Source of the DNA: Micromonospora endolithica
GTDB lineage: Bacteria; Actinomycetota; Actinomycetes; Mycobacteriales; Micromonosporaceae
Direction: 5' to 3'
Assembly: GCF_003626595.1 (NCBI RefSeq)
Contig: NZ_RBAK01000008.1
Coordinates: 186,001-250,000 of the forward strand
DNA length: 64,000 nucleotides
Within the stretch, counting starts at the first letter, position 1; every line of letters starts with the position of its first letter. Positions 1 through 8,494 of this stretch are shown one piece after another. The notes under the pieces are model-generated. The model ran no database searches and was not told where the DNA came from. It worked only from the letters and a program-made list of their open reading frames with translations. The position numbers and the translations under genes are program-made.

Positions 1-1250
1 AGGACAACGGCTACAAGGTCTACCTCGGCGCGGAACTGGGTGGGGAACTCGGTGCGGGCGCGCAGATCGTGCCGCCCGCCGACGCCGGCATCGAGGCCGC
101 GATCCGGGCGGTCGGCGCGCTGGCCGACGTGCCGCTCGGGCCGCCCGGCGAGGTGCTCGGCGACGACCTGGTCACCTCCTACGTGGAGCGCGCCGTCGCG
201 GTGATCGACCCGGCCGGCCCGCGGGACCTGAACGTGGCGTACACGCCGCTGCACGGGGTGGGCGCGGTGGTGCTCACCGCCGCCTTCGTGCGGGCCGGCT
301 TCCCGGTCCCCGGGGTGGTTCCCGAGCAGGCGGAACCGGACCCGGCGTTCCCCACCGTCTCCTTCCCCAACCCGGAGGAGCCGGGGGCGGTGGACCGCCT
401 GGTGGCCCTCGCCGAGAGCACCGGCGCCGACATCGCCATCGCCAACGACCCGGACGCCGACCGCTGCGCGGTGGCGGTACGCCGGACCGACCGGGCGGCC
501 AGCGCCTCCGGCGAGGTCGCCGGCCCGGACGACGGCGATCCGACCGGTCCCGGCTGGCGGATGCTGCGCGGCGACGAGGTGGGCGTGCTGCTCGCCGACC
601 ACCTGATGCGGCGCGGGGTCACCGGCCTGTACGCCACCACGATCGTGTCGTCGTCCCTGCTGCGGGCGATGTGCGAAGCCCGGGGCCTGCCGTACGACGA
701 GACGCTCACCGGGTTCAAGTGGATCGTCCGGGCCGGCGGTGGGGCCGAACCGCTGGTCTTCGGCTACGAGGAGGCGCTGGGCTACTGCGTCGCCCCGGAC
801 CACGTACGCGACAAGGACGGCATCACCGCGGCGCTGACCGTGGCCGAGCTGGCCGCCGGCCTGAAGGCACGGGGCCGCACCCTCACCGACCGGCTGGACG
901 AGCTGGCCGCCGAGTTCGGCGTGCACCTGACCGACCAGCTCTCGGTGCGGGTGGACGACCTGCGGGTGATCACCGAGGCGATGGCCCAGATCCGCGCCGC
1001 CACCCCGACCGCCCTGCTCGGTCAGCCGGTCACCGAGGCCCGCGACCTGCTGCCCGAGGCCGACGTGGTGATCCTGCGTACCGGAGCCGCCCGGGTGGTG
1101 ATCCGCCCGTCCGGCACCGAGCCGAAGCTCAAGGCGTACCTGGAGTTGGTGGAGCCGGTCGCGGACGGCGACGTGGCCGCGGCCCGCACCCGCGCGGCAG
1201 CCGCCGTCGCCACCCTGCGCGCCGAGATCGCCACCGCCCTCGGCATGTAA
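1..1250 (+). CDS. Phosphohexomutase (PMM/PGM family), 3' part only
   Basis: The reading frame is open from the window edge, so the N-terminal domain with the phosphoserine loop lies outside. What is present is domains II-IV of an alpha-D-phosphohexomutase, which interconverts hexose (or pentose) 1- and 6(5)-phosphates in the cytoplasm. The metal-binding loop NDPDADR lies near 445-465, the sugar-binding motif GYEEALGY near 763-786, and the phosphate-binding RPSGTEPKLKAY near 1103-1138. Which sugar it uses cannot be read from this. Proximity to upp and deoC would fit a phosphopentomutase-like role, but that is inference. The stop codon runs straight into a dispersed repeat that probably ends transcription. 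Confidence 0.9.
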   Translation, partial: DNGYKVYLGAELGGELGAGAQIVPPADAGIEAAIRAVGALADVPLGPPGEVLGDDLVTSYVERAVAVIDPAGPRDLNVAYTPLHGVGAVVLTAAFVRAGFPVPGVVPEQAEPDPAFPTVSFPNPEEPGAVDRLVALAESTGADIAIANDPDADRCAVAVRRTDRAASASGEVAGPDDGDPTGPGWRMLRGDEVGVLLADHLMRRGVTGLYATTIVSSSLLRAMCEARGLPYDETLTGFKWIVRAGGGAEPLVFGYEEALGYCVAPDHVRDKDGITAALTVAELAAGLKARGRTLTDRLDELAAEFGVHLTDQLSVRVDDLRVITEAMAQIRAATPTALLGQPVTEARDLLPEADVVILRTGAARVVIRPSGTEPKLKAYLELVEPVADGDVAAARTRAAAAVATLRAEIATALGM

Positions 1251-1385
1251 GGAAGGGCCCCTTATTAACGCCTCGTCTAGAGGAAGGGCCCCCTCTTAAC
1301 ACCTTGTGTCCGGCACCGCGGTGACGCGTGTTAACAAGGGGCCCTTCCTCTACCGCAGGCGTTAATAAGGGGCCCTTCCTTACAC
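1249..1385. repeat. Inverted pair of the AGGAAGGG dispersed repeat, likely bidirectional terminator
   Basis: Two copies of a roughly 55-bp unit face each other: 1249-1305 on the plus strand and 1327-1385 on the minus strand. Each unit carries two AGGAAGGGCCCC(T/C)T blocks followed by TTAACGCCT or TTAACACC. Together they can form a very long stem between two convergent genes, with each copy beginning at or next to a stop codon. Single copies occur at 15270-15326 and 54152-54206. Confidence 0.85.
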
Positions 1386-1386
1386 C

Positions 1387-2064
1387 TCATGGGCGGCGGC
1401 CGAGGGCGGCGTCGACGGCGTGGCCCAGGGTCGCGACCACCAGGCCGACCGACGGGCGGACCACCGAGTCCTCCAGGCCGACGGTGCCGGAGAAGCCCGC
1501 ACCGGAGGCGATCTCCTCCAGCCGGCGTCGGGCGTCCGTGGCGGCCTCGCCGCTGACCCCGAGCGCCCCCTCCATCCGCAGCACCGCGACCAGGGTCGCC
1601 AGCGCTGCGGTCCGCTCGTCCGGCGCCGCCGCACCGGCGAGCGCGTCGGCGAGGCGCTGCCGGGTGTCCGCCTCCACCGACGGATCCACCACCGGGTAGC
1701 GGTGCACGTGGATGAAGCCCAGTTCGGTCTCGTCGACGTCCCGCACGACGCCCTGCGCGCACAGGTCACCGAGGATCCGGTCGCGCAGGCCGTGCCGCAG
1801 CCGCTGCACCCAGGACGACGGGCTGTGCGGCGTGTCGCTCACGATCCGGGCCAGGACCTCGTCGGTGAGCGGCTCGCCGGTGGGCGTCGGGTCGACCGCC
1901 GCGAGGTTGCCCTCGGCGTACGCGATCCGTCCGGCCAGGGCCAGCTCGATCAGCACCGCCGCGGCCATGCCGAGGTCGAGGCTGATCCGCGGCATGGTCG
2001 CCTTGCCGGTCTCGTCGTCGTAGGCGAGGAGAAGCAGCTCTTCGGCGAGCGGAACACCAGTCAT
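1387..2064 (-). CDS. GPP34 (GOLPH3/VPS74-like) family protein
   Basis: This 225-residue protein opens with LAEELLLLAYDDETGK, followed by a leucine/alanine-rich helix (LDLGMAAAVLIELALAGRI), the hallmark start of the GPP34 family. Eukaryotic members are Golgi phosphoinositide-binding proteins. Actinobacteria carry many paralogues with no settled function, so a membrane-lipid role is only an analogy. I chose ATG at 2064; the upstream extension to 2181 looks non-coding and runs towards upp. It is convergent with the phosphohexomutase across the inverted repeat. No signal peptide or membrane span is visible. Confidence 0.85.
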   Translation of the reverse strand: MTGVPLAEELLLLAYDDETGKATMPRISLDLGMAAAVLIELALAGRIAYAEGNLAAVDPTPTGEPLTDEVLARIVSDTPHSPSSWVQRLRHGLRDRILGDLCAQGVVRDVDETELGFIHVHRYPVVDPSVEADTRQRLADALAGAAAPDERTAALATLVAVLRMEGALGVSGEAATDARRRLEEIASGAGFSGTVGLEDSVVRPSVGLVVATLGHAVDAALGRRP

Positions 2065-2137
2065 GGCCCGGAACGGTAGCGCCTGCGCGCACCCCGCGCA
2101 CGGACTCCTCAGGTAACCGTGCGCCGGAGGCGCGCGA

Positions 2138-2770
2138 TCAGAACCGGGGCATGCCGCCGAACTGCCGGTCACCGGCGTCACCGAGGCCCGGGACGATGAA
2201 CATCCGGTCGTTCAGGCCCTCGTCGATCGAGGCGGTGACCAGGCGCAGCGGCAGGCCGGAGCGCTCCAGCCGCTCGATGCCGACCGGCGCGGCGAGCACG
2301 CAGAGCACGGTGATGTCGGTGCAGCCCCGGTCGGCGAGCAGCCGGCAGCAGTGCTCCAGCGAGCCACCGGTGGCGAGCATCGGGTCGAGCACCAGCACCG
2401 GCAGGCCGGACAGGTCGCGGGGCAGCGACTCCATGTACGCGCGCGGCTCGTACGTCTCCTCGTCGCGGGCCAGGCCCACGAAGCCCATCGACGACTCCGG
2501 CAGCAGGCCGAGCGCGGCGTCGGCCATGCCGAGACCGGCCCGCAGCACCGGCACCAGCAGCGGCGGGTTGGCCAGCCGGGTGCCCTGGGTGCCGGTGACC
2601 GGCGTCTGCACCGGGTACGTCTCGATCGGGAACGAGCGGGCGGCCTCGTACACCAGCATGGTGGTGAGTTCGTGCAGCGCCGCCCGGAACGAGGAGGAAT
2701 CGGTGCGCGCGTCCCGCATGGCGGTCAGCCGCGACTGGGCCAGCGGGTGGTCAATGACGTGTACGTCCAC
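2138..2770 (-). CDS. upp: Uracil phosphoribosyltransferase
   Basis: It converts uracil and PRPP to UMP, the main pyrimidine-base salvage step. The 210 residues match the usual family length. The conserved LVPVLRAGLGMADA segment lies near residues 71-84, the PRPP-binding loop VLVLDPMLATGGS near 124-136, and the C-terminal GLGDAGDRQFG uracil-binding motif is intact. The gene is divergent from deoC with about 120 bp between start codons, so the two salvage genes may share a regulatory region. Functional assignment is secure by motif. Confidence 0.97.
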   Translation of the reverse strand: MDVHVIDHPLAQSRLTAMRDARTDSSSFRAALHELTTMLVYEAARSFPIETYPVQTPVTGTQGTRLANPPLLVPVLRAGLGMADAALGLLPESSMGFVGLARDEETYEPRAYMESLPRDLSGLPVLVLDPMLATGGSLEHCCRLLADRGCTDITVLCVLAAPVGIERLERSGLPLRLVTASIDEGLNDRMFIVPGLGDAGDRQFGGMPRF

Positions 2771-2878
2771 GGTCGCTCAACCTACCCGCCCGTCGCCGCT
2801 CCCACCGCCGGTGTGCGCGGACCAGCGATGTCGCTCACCGGCCGCGGCGTGACCAAGATCACTAGGCGAATGGATGCG

Positions 2879-2884
2879 TAGACT
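2879..2884 (+). promoter_or_regulatory. -10 element of a leaderless deoC promoter
   Basis: TAGACT lies exactly 7 nt upstream of the deoC ATG at 2892. A TANNNT hexamer at this distance places the transcription start on the start codon, the signature of leaderless mRNAs in actinobacteria. No Shine-Dalgarno sequence precedes the ATG. Confidence 0.6.
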
Positions 2885-2891
2885 TCGGGAC

Positions 2892-3851
2892 ATGACGGCG
2901 ACAGCGACGTCGGCCCGGTCGGACCTCTCCGAGCTGGGACGATCCGAGACCGCTCTGCGGACCTTCCTGCACGGCCTACCCGGCGTGGACCAGGTCGGCG
3001 CGGAGCAGCGGGCGGCACAGCTCGGCACCCGCTCCATCAAGACCACCGCCAAGGCCCAGGCGATCGACCTGGCCATCCGGATGGTCGACCTGACCACCCT
3101 GGAGGGCGCGGACACCCCCGGCAAGGTGCGGGCGCTGGCCGCGAAGGCGCTGCGTCCCGACCCGTCCGACCCGAGCTGCCCGCACGTCGGCGCGGTCTGC
3201 GTCTACCCGGCGATGGTCCCGTACGTGGCCGAGGTGCTGCGCGGTTCCAAGGTCCACCTGGCCAGCGTGGCGACCGCCTTCCCCTCCGGGCAGGCGCCGT
3301 TGGACATCAAGCTCGCCGACACCCGGGCGGCCGTCGCGGCCGGGGCGGACGAGATCGACATGGTGATCAACCGGGGCGCGTTCCTGGCCGGGCGCTACGC
3401 CGAGGTCTACGAGGAGATCGTGGCCACCAAGGAGGCGTGCGGGGACGCCCACCTCAAGGTGATCCTGGAGACCGGCGAGCTGGCCACGTACGACAACGTG
3501 CGCCGCGCCTCCTGGCTGGCGATGCTGGCCGGCGGCGACTTCATCAAGACCTCCACCGGCAAGGTCCCGGTCGCGGCCACCCTCCCGGTGACCCTGGTGA
3601 TGCTGGAGGCGGTCCGCGACTTCCGCGCCGCCACCGGCCGGCAGGTCGGCGTGAAGCCGGCCGGCGGGATCAAGAACACCAAGGACGCGATCAAGTATCT
3701 GGTGATGGTCAACGAGACCGTCGGCGCGGACTGGCTGGATCCGGACTGGTTCCGGTTCGGCGCGTCCAGCCTGCTCAACGACCTGCTCATGCAGCGCACC
3801 AAGCTGACGACCGGCACCTACTCCGGTCCCGACTACTTCACCCTGGACTGA
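2892..3851 (+). CDS. deoC: Deoxyribose-phosphate aldolase
   Basis: It cleaves 2-deoxyribose-5-phosphate to acetaldehyde and glyceraldehyde-3-phosphate, the last step of deoxynucleoside breakdown. The 319-residue protein has an actinobacterial N-terminal extension, then the TIM barrel with DEIDMVINRG, KVILETGEL, the Schiff-base lysine in FIKTSTGK and the GVKPAGGIK loop. ATG 2892 was chosen over 2874 because of the well-spaced TAGACT -10 element. An aldehyde dehydrogenase begins 5 nt after the stop codon, a natural partner for oxidising the acetaldehyde or a related aldehyde. Confidence 0.96.
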   Translation: MTATATSARSDLSELGRSETALRTFLHGLPGVDQVGAEQRAAQLGTRSIKTTAKAQAIDLAIRMVDLTTLEGADTPGKVRALAAKALRPDPSDPSCPHVGAVCVYPAMVPYVAEVLRGSKVHLASVATAFPSGQAPLDIKLADTRAAVAAGADEIDMVINRGAFLAGRYAEVYEEIVATKEACGDAHLKVILETGELATYDNVRRASWLAMLAGGDFIKTSTGKVPVAATLPVTLVMLEAVRDFRAATGRQVGVKPAGGIKNTKDAIKYLVMVNETVGADWLDPDWFRFGASSLLNDLLMQRTKLTTGTYSGPDYFTLD

Positions 3852-3856
3852 GAGTG

Positions 3857-5287
3857 ATGTTCGAATACGCACCCGCCCCCGAGTCCCGCTCGGTGGTGGA
3901 CCTCAAGCCCTCGTACGGGCTGTTCATCGACGGGACGTTCGTCGACCCGACCGACGGCGGCAGCTTCAAGTCGGTCAACCCGGCCTCCGAGGAGGTGCTG
4001 GCCGAGATCGCCGAGGGCGGCGGCCAGGACGTCGACCGCGCGGTCCGCGCGGCCCGTCGGGCGTACGACGAGGTCTGGGGCCCGATGCCCGGCCGGGACC
4101 GGGCGAAGTACCTGTTCCGGATCGCCCGGATCGTCCAGGAGCGCTCCCGCGAGCTGGCCGTGCTGGAGTCGCTGGACAACGGCAAGCCGATCCGGGAGTC
4201 CCGCGACGTCGACCTGCCGCTGGTCGCCGCGCACTTCTTCTACTACGCGGGCTGGGCCGACAAGCTGGAGCACGCCGGCTTCGGACCCGACCCCCGGCCG
4301 GTCGGCGTGGCCGCGCAGGTGATCCCGTGGAACTTCCCGCTGCTCATGCTGGCCTGGAAGATCGCCCCGGCACTGGCGGCCGGCAACACGGTCGTGCTCA
4401 AGCCGGCCGAGACGACGCCGCTGACCGCGCTGCTGTTCGCCGAGATCTGCCAGCAGGCCGACCTGCCGCCCGGCGTGGTCAACATCGTCACCGGCGCCGG
4501 CGACACCGGTCGCGCGCTGGTGGAGCACCCGGGCGTGGACAAGGTCGCCTTCACCGGGTCCACCGACGTCGGCCGGGCCATCGCCCGGTCGGTCGCCGGC
4601 ACCCGCAAGAAGGTCACCCTGGAGCTGGGCGGCAAGGCCGCCAACATCGTCTTCGACGACGCCCCGATCGACCAGGCCGTCGAGGGCATCGTCAACGGCA
4701 TCTTCTTCAACCAGGGGCACGTGTGCTGCGCCGGCTCCCGGCTGCTGGTCCAGGAGAACGTCGCCGACCGGGTGCTGGAGTCGCTCAAGCGCCGGATGGC
4801 CCAGCTGCGGGTCGGCGACCCGCTGGACAAGAACACCGACATCGGCGCGATCAACTCGGCCGCCCAGCTCGCCCGGATCCGGGAGCTGTCCGACGCCGGG
4901 GCCGCCGAGGGCGCGGAGCGCTGGTCGCCGCCGTGTGAACTGCCCGACCGGGGCTTCTGGTTCGCGCCGACCATCTTCACCGGGGTCACCCAGGCGCACC
5001 GGATCGCCCGCGAGGAGATCTTCGGCCCGGTGCTGTCCGTGCTGACCTTCCGCACCCCGGCCGAGGCGGTGGAGAAGGCCAACAACACGCCGTACGGGTT
5101 GTCCGCCGGCATCTGGACCGACAAGGGCTCCCGGATCCTGTGGACGGCCGACCGGCTCCGTGCCGGTGTGGTCTGGGCCAACACGTTCAACAAGTTCGAC
5201 CCCACGTCGCCGTTCGGCGGTTACAAGGAGTCGGGCTACGGTCGCGAGGGCGGCCGGCACGGGCTGGAGGGCTACCTCAATGTCTGA
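3857..5287 (+). CDS. Aldehyde dehydrogenase, catalytic member of a pair
   Basis: This is a full-length NAD(P)-dependent aldehyde dehydrogenase of 476 residues. The cofactor region contains VIPWNFPLLM and FTGSTDVGR. The general-base glutamate is in LELGGK, the catalytic cysteine lies in GHVCCAGSR, and the EEIFGPVLSV motif follows. It starts 5 nt after deoC and overlaps the next gene by 8 nt, so the three are one operon. The partner gene resembles the non-catalytic second domain of ALDH16 proteins, so this copy probably supplies all the chemistry. Oxidation of deoC-derived acetaldehyde is likely but not shown. Confidence 0.93.
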   Translation: MFEYAPAPESRSVVDLKPSYGLFIDGTFVDPTDGGSFKSVNPASEEVLAEIAEGGGQDVDRAVRAARRAYDEVWGPMPGRDRAKYLFRIARIVQERSRELAVLESLDNGKPIRESRDVDLPLVAAHFFYYAGWADKLEHAGFGPDPRPVGVAAQVIPWNFPLLMLAWKIAPALAAGNTVVLKPAETTPLTALLFAEICQQADLPPGVVNIVTGAGDTGRALVEHPGVDKVAFTGSTDVGRAIARSVAGTRKKVTLELGGKAANIVFDDAPIDQAVEGIVNGIFFNQGHVCCAGSRLLVQENVADRVLESLKRRMAQLRVGDPLDKNTDIGAINSAAQLARIRELSDAGAAEGAERWSPPCELPDRGFWFAPTIFTGVTQAHRIAREEIFGPVLSVLTFRTPAEAVEKANNTPYGLSAGIWTDKGSRILWTADRLRAGVVWANTFNKFDPTSPFGGYKESGYGREGGRHGLEGYLNV

Positions 5288-6104
5288 GCGGGTCGCGGTA
5301 CGCAAGACGTACAAGCTCTTCATCGGCGGGAAGTTCCCGCGCAGCGAGTCGGGACGGTCGTATCTCGTGCAGGACACGAATGTCTCCCTGGCCTCCCGCA
5401 AGGACGCGCGGGACGCCGTCGTCGCCGCCCGCGCCGCCGTGAAGGGGTGGGCCGGGGCGACCGCGTACAACCGGGGTCAGATCCTCTACCGGGTGGCCGA
5501 GATGCTGGAGGGCCGCCGCGAGCAGTTCGTGGCGCTCGGTGTGCCCACCGGCGAGGTGGACGCGGCGATCGACCGCTGGGTCTGGTACGCGGGCTGGGCC
5601 GACAAGCTCGCCCAGGTGTACGGCGGCGCCAACCCGGTCGCCGGCCCCTACTTCAACCTCTCCGCACCCGAACCGACCGGCGTGGTGGCCGTGGTGGCCC
5701 CGGAGTCCCCGTCGCTGCTCGGCCTGGTCAGTGTGATCGCCCCGGCGATCGTCACCGGCAACACGGTGGTGGTGGCGGCCTCGCCGTCGGCGCCGCTGGC
5801 CGCGGTGACCCTGGCCGAGGTGCTGGCCACCTCGGACCTGCCCGGCGGGGTGGTCAACATCCTGACCGGCCGGATCGGCGAGACCGCGCCGACGCTGGCG
5901 AGCCACATGGACGTCAACGCGATCGACCTGACCGGGGTGACCGACGCCGAGCTGGCGGCCGACCTGGAGGTCAAGGCGGCGGAGAACCTCAAGCGGGTGC
6001 TCCGCCCCGCCCCGGCCGACCACGACTGGACCGCCGATCCCGGCATCACCCGGATGACCACCCTCCTGGAGACGAAGACCGTCTGGCACCCGAAGGGCGT
6101 CTAG
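5280..6104 (+). CDS. Truncated aldehyde dehydrogenase-like protein lacking the catalytic half (ALDH16-type second domain)
   Basis: These 274 residues align with the cofactor-binding half of aldehyde dehydrogenases (LFIGGKFPRSESGR near the start, then VVAVVAPESPSLLGL and GNTVVVAASP). The usual N in PWNFP is replaced, and the protein ends before the catalytic cysteine and the EIFGP region would appear. The ATG overlaps the upstream gene by 8 nt, implying translational coupling. In ALDH16 enzymes a full domain is fused to a shorter inactive one; here the same arrangement appears split in two genes. It is most likely a structural or regulatory subunit. The clean C-terminus and normal codon use argue against a random pseudogene. 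Confidence 0.8.
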   Translation: MSERVAVRKTYKLFIGGKFPRSESGRSYLVQDTNVSLASRKDARDAVVAARAAVKGWAGATAYNRGQILYRVAEMLEGRREQFVALGVPTGEVDAAIDRWVWYAGWADKLAQVYGGANPVAGPYFNLSAPEPTGVVAVVAPESPSLLGLVSVIAPAIVTGNTVVVAASPSAPLAAVTLAEVLATSDLPGGVVNILTGRIGETAPTLASHMDVNAIDLTGVTDAELAADLEVKAAENLKRVLRPAPADHDWTADPGITRMTTLLETKTVWHPKGV

Positions 6105-6119
6105 CCCCGGGAGGAATCT

Positions 6120-6138
6120 CTACTACGGGGGGTAGGAT
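6120..6138 (+). promoter_or_regulatory. Leaderless blaI-type promoter with CTAC/GTAG operator half-sites
   Basis: CTAC half-sites at 6120-6123 and 6123-6126 face a GTAG at 6132-6135. The -10 hexamer TAGGAT (6133-6138) overlaps the last half-site and lies 7 nt before the GTG start at 6146. BlaI/MecI-type repressors bind short inverted repeats over their own promoters, so autoregulation is the simple reading. Confidence 0.5.
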
Positions 6139-6145
6139 TGCTGGC

Positions 6146-6607
6146 GTGACTCGGTTGGGCGATCTTGAGCGTGCGGTGATGGACGTGCTGTGGGACACCG
6201 TCCCCGGCACGTCGGACGGTGTCACCGTGCGCGAGGTCGCGGACGCCCTGGACGGGCGCGAGTTGGCTTACACCACCGTGATGACGGTGCTGGACCGGCT
6301 CGCCGGCAAGGGCATGGTCCAGCGCGAACGCGAGGGCCGCGCCTGGCGCTACCGGGCGGCGGCCAGCCGGGAGGCGTACATCGCCCAGCTCATGCTCGAC
6401 GCCCTCGACCTGGGCGGCAGCCGGGACGCGGCGCTGGTCCGTTTCGCCCGGTCGGTGACCGGCACCGAGGCGGACGTGCTCCGCGCGGCGCTCGGCGCCG
6501 AGGCCGGGTTGAGCGGGCCCGCCGACGGCACCGGCGGACTGTCCGACCGGGTCGGCGACCCGCACGCCGGCCGGGGCCGGCGCACCGACGAGGCAGTGGA
6601 CCGGTAG
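6146..6607 (+). CDS. BlaI/MecI/CopY-family transcriptional repressor
   Basis: The 153-residue protein has the family's winged-helix start (LGDLERAVMDVLWDT), the recognition region REVADALDGRELAYTTVMTV and the wing VQREREGRAWRYRAAASR, then a C-terminal dimerisation helix. Such repressors are released when a partner membrane protease is activated. The M56 protease gene follows 10 nt downstream, so this is a two-gene sensor/repressor unit. No beta-lactamase is nearby; the nearest plausible regulon is the cyd operon, whose promoter also carries CTAC/GTAG sites. I chose GTG 6146 from the leaderless promoter spacing. Confidence 0.9.
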   Translation: MTRLGDLERAVMDVLWDTVPGTSDGVTVREVADALDGRELAYTTVMTVLDRLAGKGMVQREREGRAWRYRAAASREAYIAQLMLDALDLGGSRDAALVRFARSVTGTEADVLRAALGAEAGLSGPADGTGGLSDRVGDPHAGRGRRTDEAVDR

Positions 6608-6617
6608 GGCGGCGGTC

Positions 6618-7523
6618 ATGGCCTTCGCGGTGCACTTCGGCGTCACGATGCTGGCCTGCTGGCTGGTCGCCCGGGTGCTGTCCCGGTCCACCTGGACGTG
6701 GCGGGCCCCCCGGGTCGCGATCGTCTGCTGGCAGGCGGTCGGGCTGGCCCTGGGGTTGTCCGCGATGGGGCTGCCGATGGCGCTGGGCCTCACCGCGTAC
6801 GACCGGTCGACCGGCGGCGCCCTGCTGGCCCTGGGCGACGATCTCGCCCACGGCACGTTGCCGGTCGGGCTGGGCGCCGCGCACCTCGGGCTGGTCGGCG
6901 TCGGCTTCGGCATCGGCGCGGTGCTGCTGACCACCACGGTACGCAGCATCAACGCCGCGGTACGCGCCCAACGCCGGCACCGGGACCTGCTCTCCCTGGT
7001 GGCCCGGAAGGACCCCACCATCCCCGGCGCGCTGGTGCTCGACCACCCGAGCGCGGCGGCGTACTGCCTGCCGGGCGTGCGGCCGCGGGTGGTGGTCAGC
7101 GCGGGGACGCTCGACCTGCTGGACCGTGCCGAACTGGACGCGGTGCTCACCCACGAGCGGGCGCACGCGCAGGAGCGTCACGACCTCGTGCTGCTGCCGT
7201 TCACCGCGCTCTGCCGGGCCCTGCCGTGGTTCGGCTGGGTGCGCGACGCGCACGAGCGGGTGGCCCTGCTGGTGGAGATGCGGGCCGACGACAAGGCGCG
7301 TGCGGTGCACGCCGAGGCTCCACTGGCCGGGGCGCTGCGTCGGTTCGCCGCCGCCGGCAACCGGATCACCCCGGCCGGCGCGCTCGGCATGGGCGACCGT
7401 GACCTGGACGTCCGGGTGCGGCGGCTGCTGGTGGCCGACCGCCCGCCCCGGGTCGTCGGGGCCGTCGCGCTGGCCGTCGCGGGCACCCTGGTCGCCCTGC
7501 CGGTCTCCCTCTTCCTGAGCTGA
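6618..7523 (+). CDS. M56-family membrane metalloprotease (BlaR1-like, no sensor domain)
   Basis: The 301 residues contain several hydrophobic spans near residues 1-20, 33-55, 84-108 and the C-terminal 280-300. The zinc-protease motif HERAH lies near residues 179-183 inside the family pattern LDAVLTHERAHAQERHD. No extracellular penicillin-binding domain is present, so what activates it is unknown. Its place directly after the BlaI-type repressor indicates that it cleaves or inactivates that repressor. A hairpin at 7552-7576 separates it from the convergent hydrolase gene. Confidence 0.88.
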   Translation: MAFAVHFGVTMLACWLVARVLSRSTWTWRAPRVAIVCWQAVGLALGLSAMGLPMALGLTAYDRSTGGALLALGDDLAHGTLPVGLGAAHLGLVGVGFGIGAVLLTTTVRSINAAVRAQRRHRDLLSLVARKDPTIPGALVLDHPSAAAYCLPGVRPRVVVSAGTLDLLDRAELDAVLTHERAHAQERHDLVLLPFTALCRALPWFGWVRDAHERVALLVEMRADDKARAVHAEAPLAGALRRFAAAGNRITPAGALGMGDRDLDVRVRRLLVADRPPRVVGAVALAVAGTLVALPVSLFLS

Positions 7524-7551
7524 CCCCCGCGCGGCCGCCCGCCGGACACGG

Positions 7552-7576
7552 CGTCGGCCACCGGAGCGGGCCGACG
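7552..7576. terminator. Hairpin between convergent genes
   Basis: CGTCGGCC (7552-7559) and GGCCGACG (7569-7576) form an 8-bp stem with a 9-nt loop between two convergent stop codons. There is no T-tract, which is common in high-GC actinobacteria. Confidence 0.45.
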
Positions 7577-7579
7577 GGC

Positions 7580-8491
7580 TCAGTGCTGACCCAGCCAGTC
7601 GACGACCGCGGTGAGGACGCGGGTGTCCACGGGCCGGACGACGTCGCGGCGGTAGCTGCGCAGGGTCGCCGGGCCGGGCTGGCTGCGCAGGATGTGGCTG
7701 AGGTCGTCGATCAGGACGGTTCGCGCACGGTCACCCAGCATCGTGCCGATGACGTCGAGGTCCTGCGGTGGCGCCTGCAGGTCCTTGCCGCCGGCCAGGG
7801 CGAGGACGGGTACGCCGAGGCGGGCGAGGTCGGGCATCGGGTCGTACGCCATGAACTCACGGAACCAGCGGGCGTTGACCCGTACCCCGCCGAGACGGAC
7901 GACGTCACCGGTGCTCGCGCGTAGCCGCTCATGGTTGCGTGCCACCCGCGCGCGGAGGTCGACGCGCAGCAGGCGCAGCACCGCGCCTACCGGTGCCGGC
8001 AGGTCGTGGGCCACCTGGTCGGCCTGCCAGCGCAGCACCTCGGCGCCGGACCGGGCGGTGGGCGAGAGCAGGACCGCGCCGGCGACCGGCGGGGTGTCGC
8101 CGGCCAACAGGGCGATGGTCACGACGGCGCCTTCGCTGTGGCCCAGGACGAACAGCCGGTCCGGGTCGACGCCGGGTCGGGCGCGCAGGGTGTCGAGGGC
8201 GGCGCGGGCGTCGGCGACGTTGTCGTGCAGGCCGGTGGCGAGGAAGGTGCCGCTGCTGGCACCGGCACCTCGTTTGTCGTAGCGCAGGCTCGCCAGGCCC
8301 GCGTCGTGCAAAGCGACGGCGAGTTGGCGGGAGATGTCCAGCCGCAGCCGCCGGTGGTTGCCATCGCGGTCCAGGGGCCCGCTGCCGGCGAGGATCAACA
8401 CGCCGGGGACGGACCGGTCAACGTGCGGGCGGGTGATGGTGCCGGCGAGCGTGGCGCCGGCGGATCGGAAGGTGATGTCGGTCTCGGGCAT
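7580..8491 (-). CDS. Alpha/beta-hydrolase
   Basis: The 303-residue serine hydrolase has the oxyanion region LILAGSGPLDRDGN, the SLRYDKRGAGAS strand and the nucleophile elbow GHSEG near residues 117-121. A late histidine in LSHIL completes a likely triad. It resembles peptidase S9/S15-like and dienelactone-hydrolase-like esterases, and the substrate cannot be told. It starts 3 nt after the PH-like gene, so the two form an operon that reads away from the divergent HTH regulator at 8917. No signal peptide is seen, so it is probably cytoplasmic. Confidence 0.85.
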   Translation of the reverse strand: MPETDITFRSAGATLAGTITRPHVDRSVPGVLILAGSGPLDRDGNHRRLRLDISRQLAVALHDAGLASLRYDKRGAGASSGTFLATGLHDNVADARAALDTLRARPGVDPDRLFVLGHSEGAVVTIALLAGDTPPVAGAVLLSPTARSGAEVLRWQADQVAHDLPAPVGAVLRLLRVDLRARVARNHERLRASTGDVVRLGGVRVNARWFREFMAYDPMPDLARLGVPVLALAGGKDLQAPPQDLDVIGTMLGDRARTVLIDDLSHILRSQPGPATLRSYRRDVVRPVDTRVLTAVVDWLGQH

Positions 8492-8494
8492 GTC

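Noticed and set aside
3437..5287. 616-residue frame joining deoC sequence to the ALDH
   Set aside because: The N-terminal part is deoC out of frame; ATG 3857 starts the ALDH.
3833..5470. 545-residue antisense frame over the aldehyde dehydrogenase
   Set aside because: Shadow of the catalytic ALDH gene, with no ribosome site or known motif.
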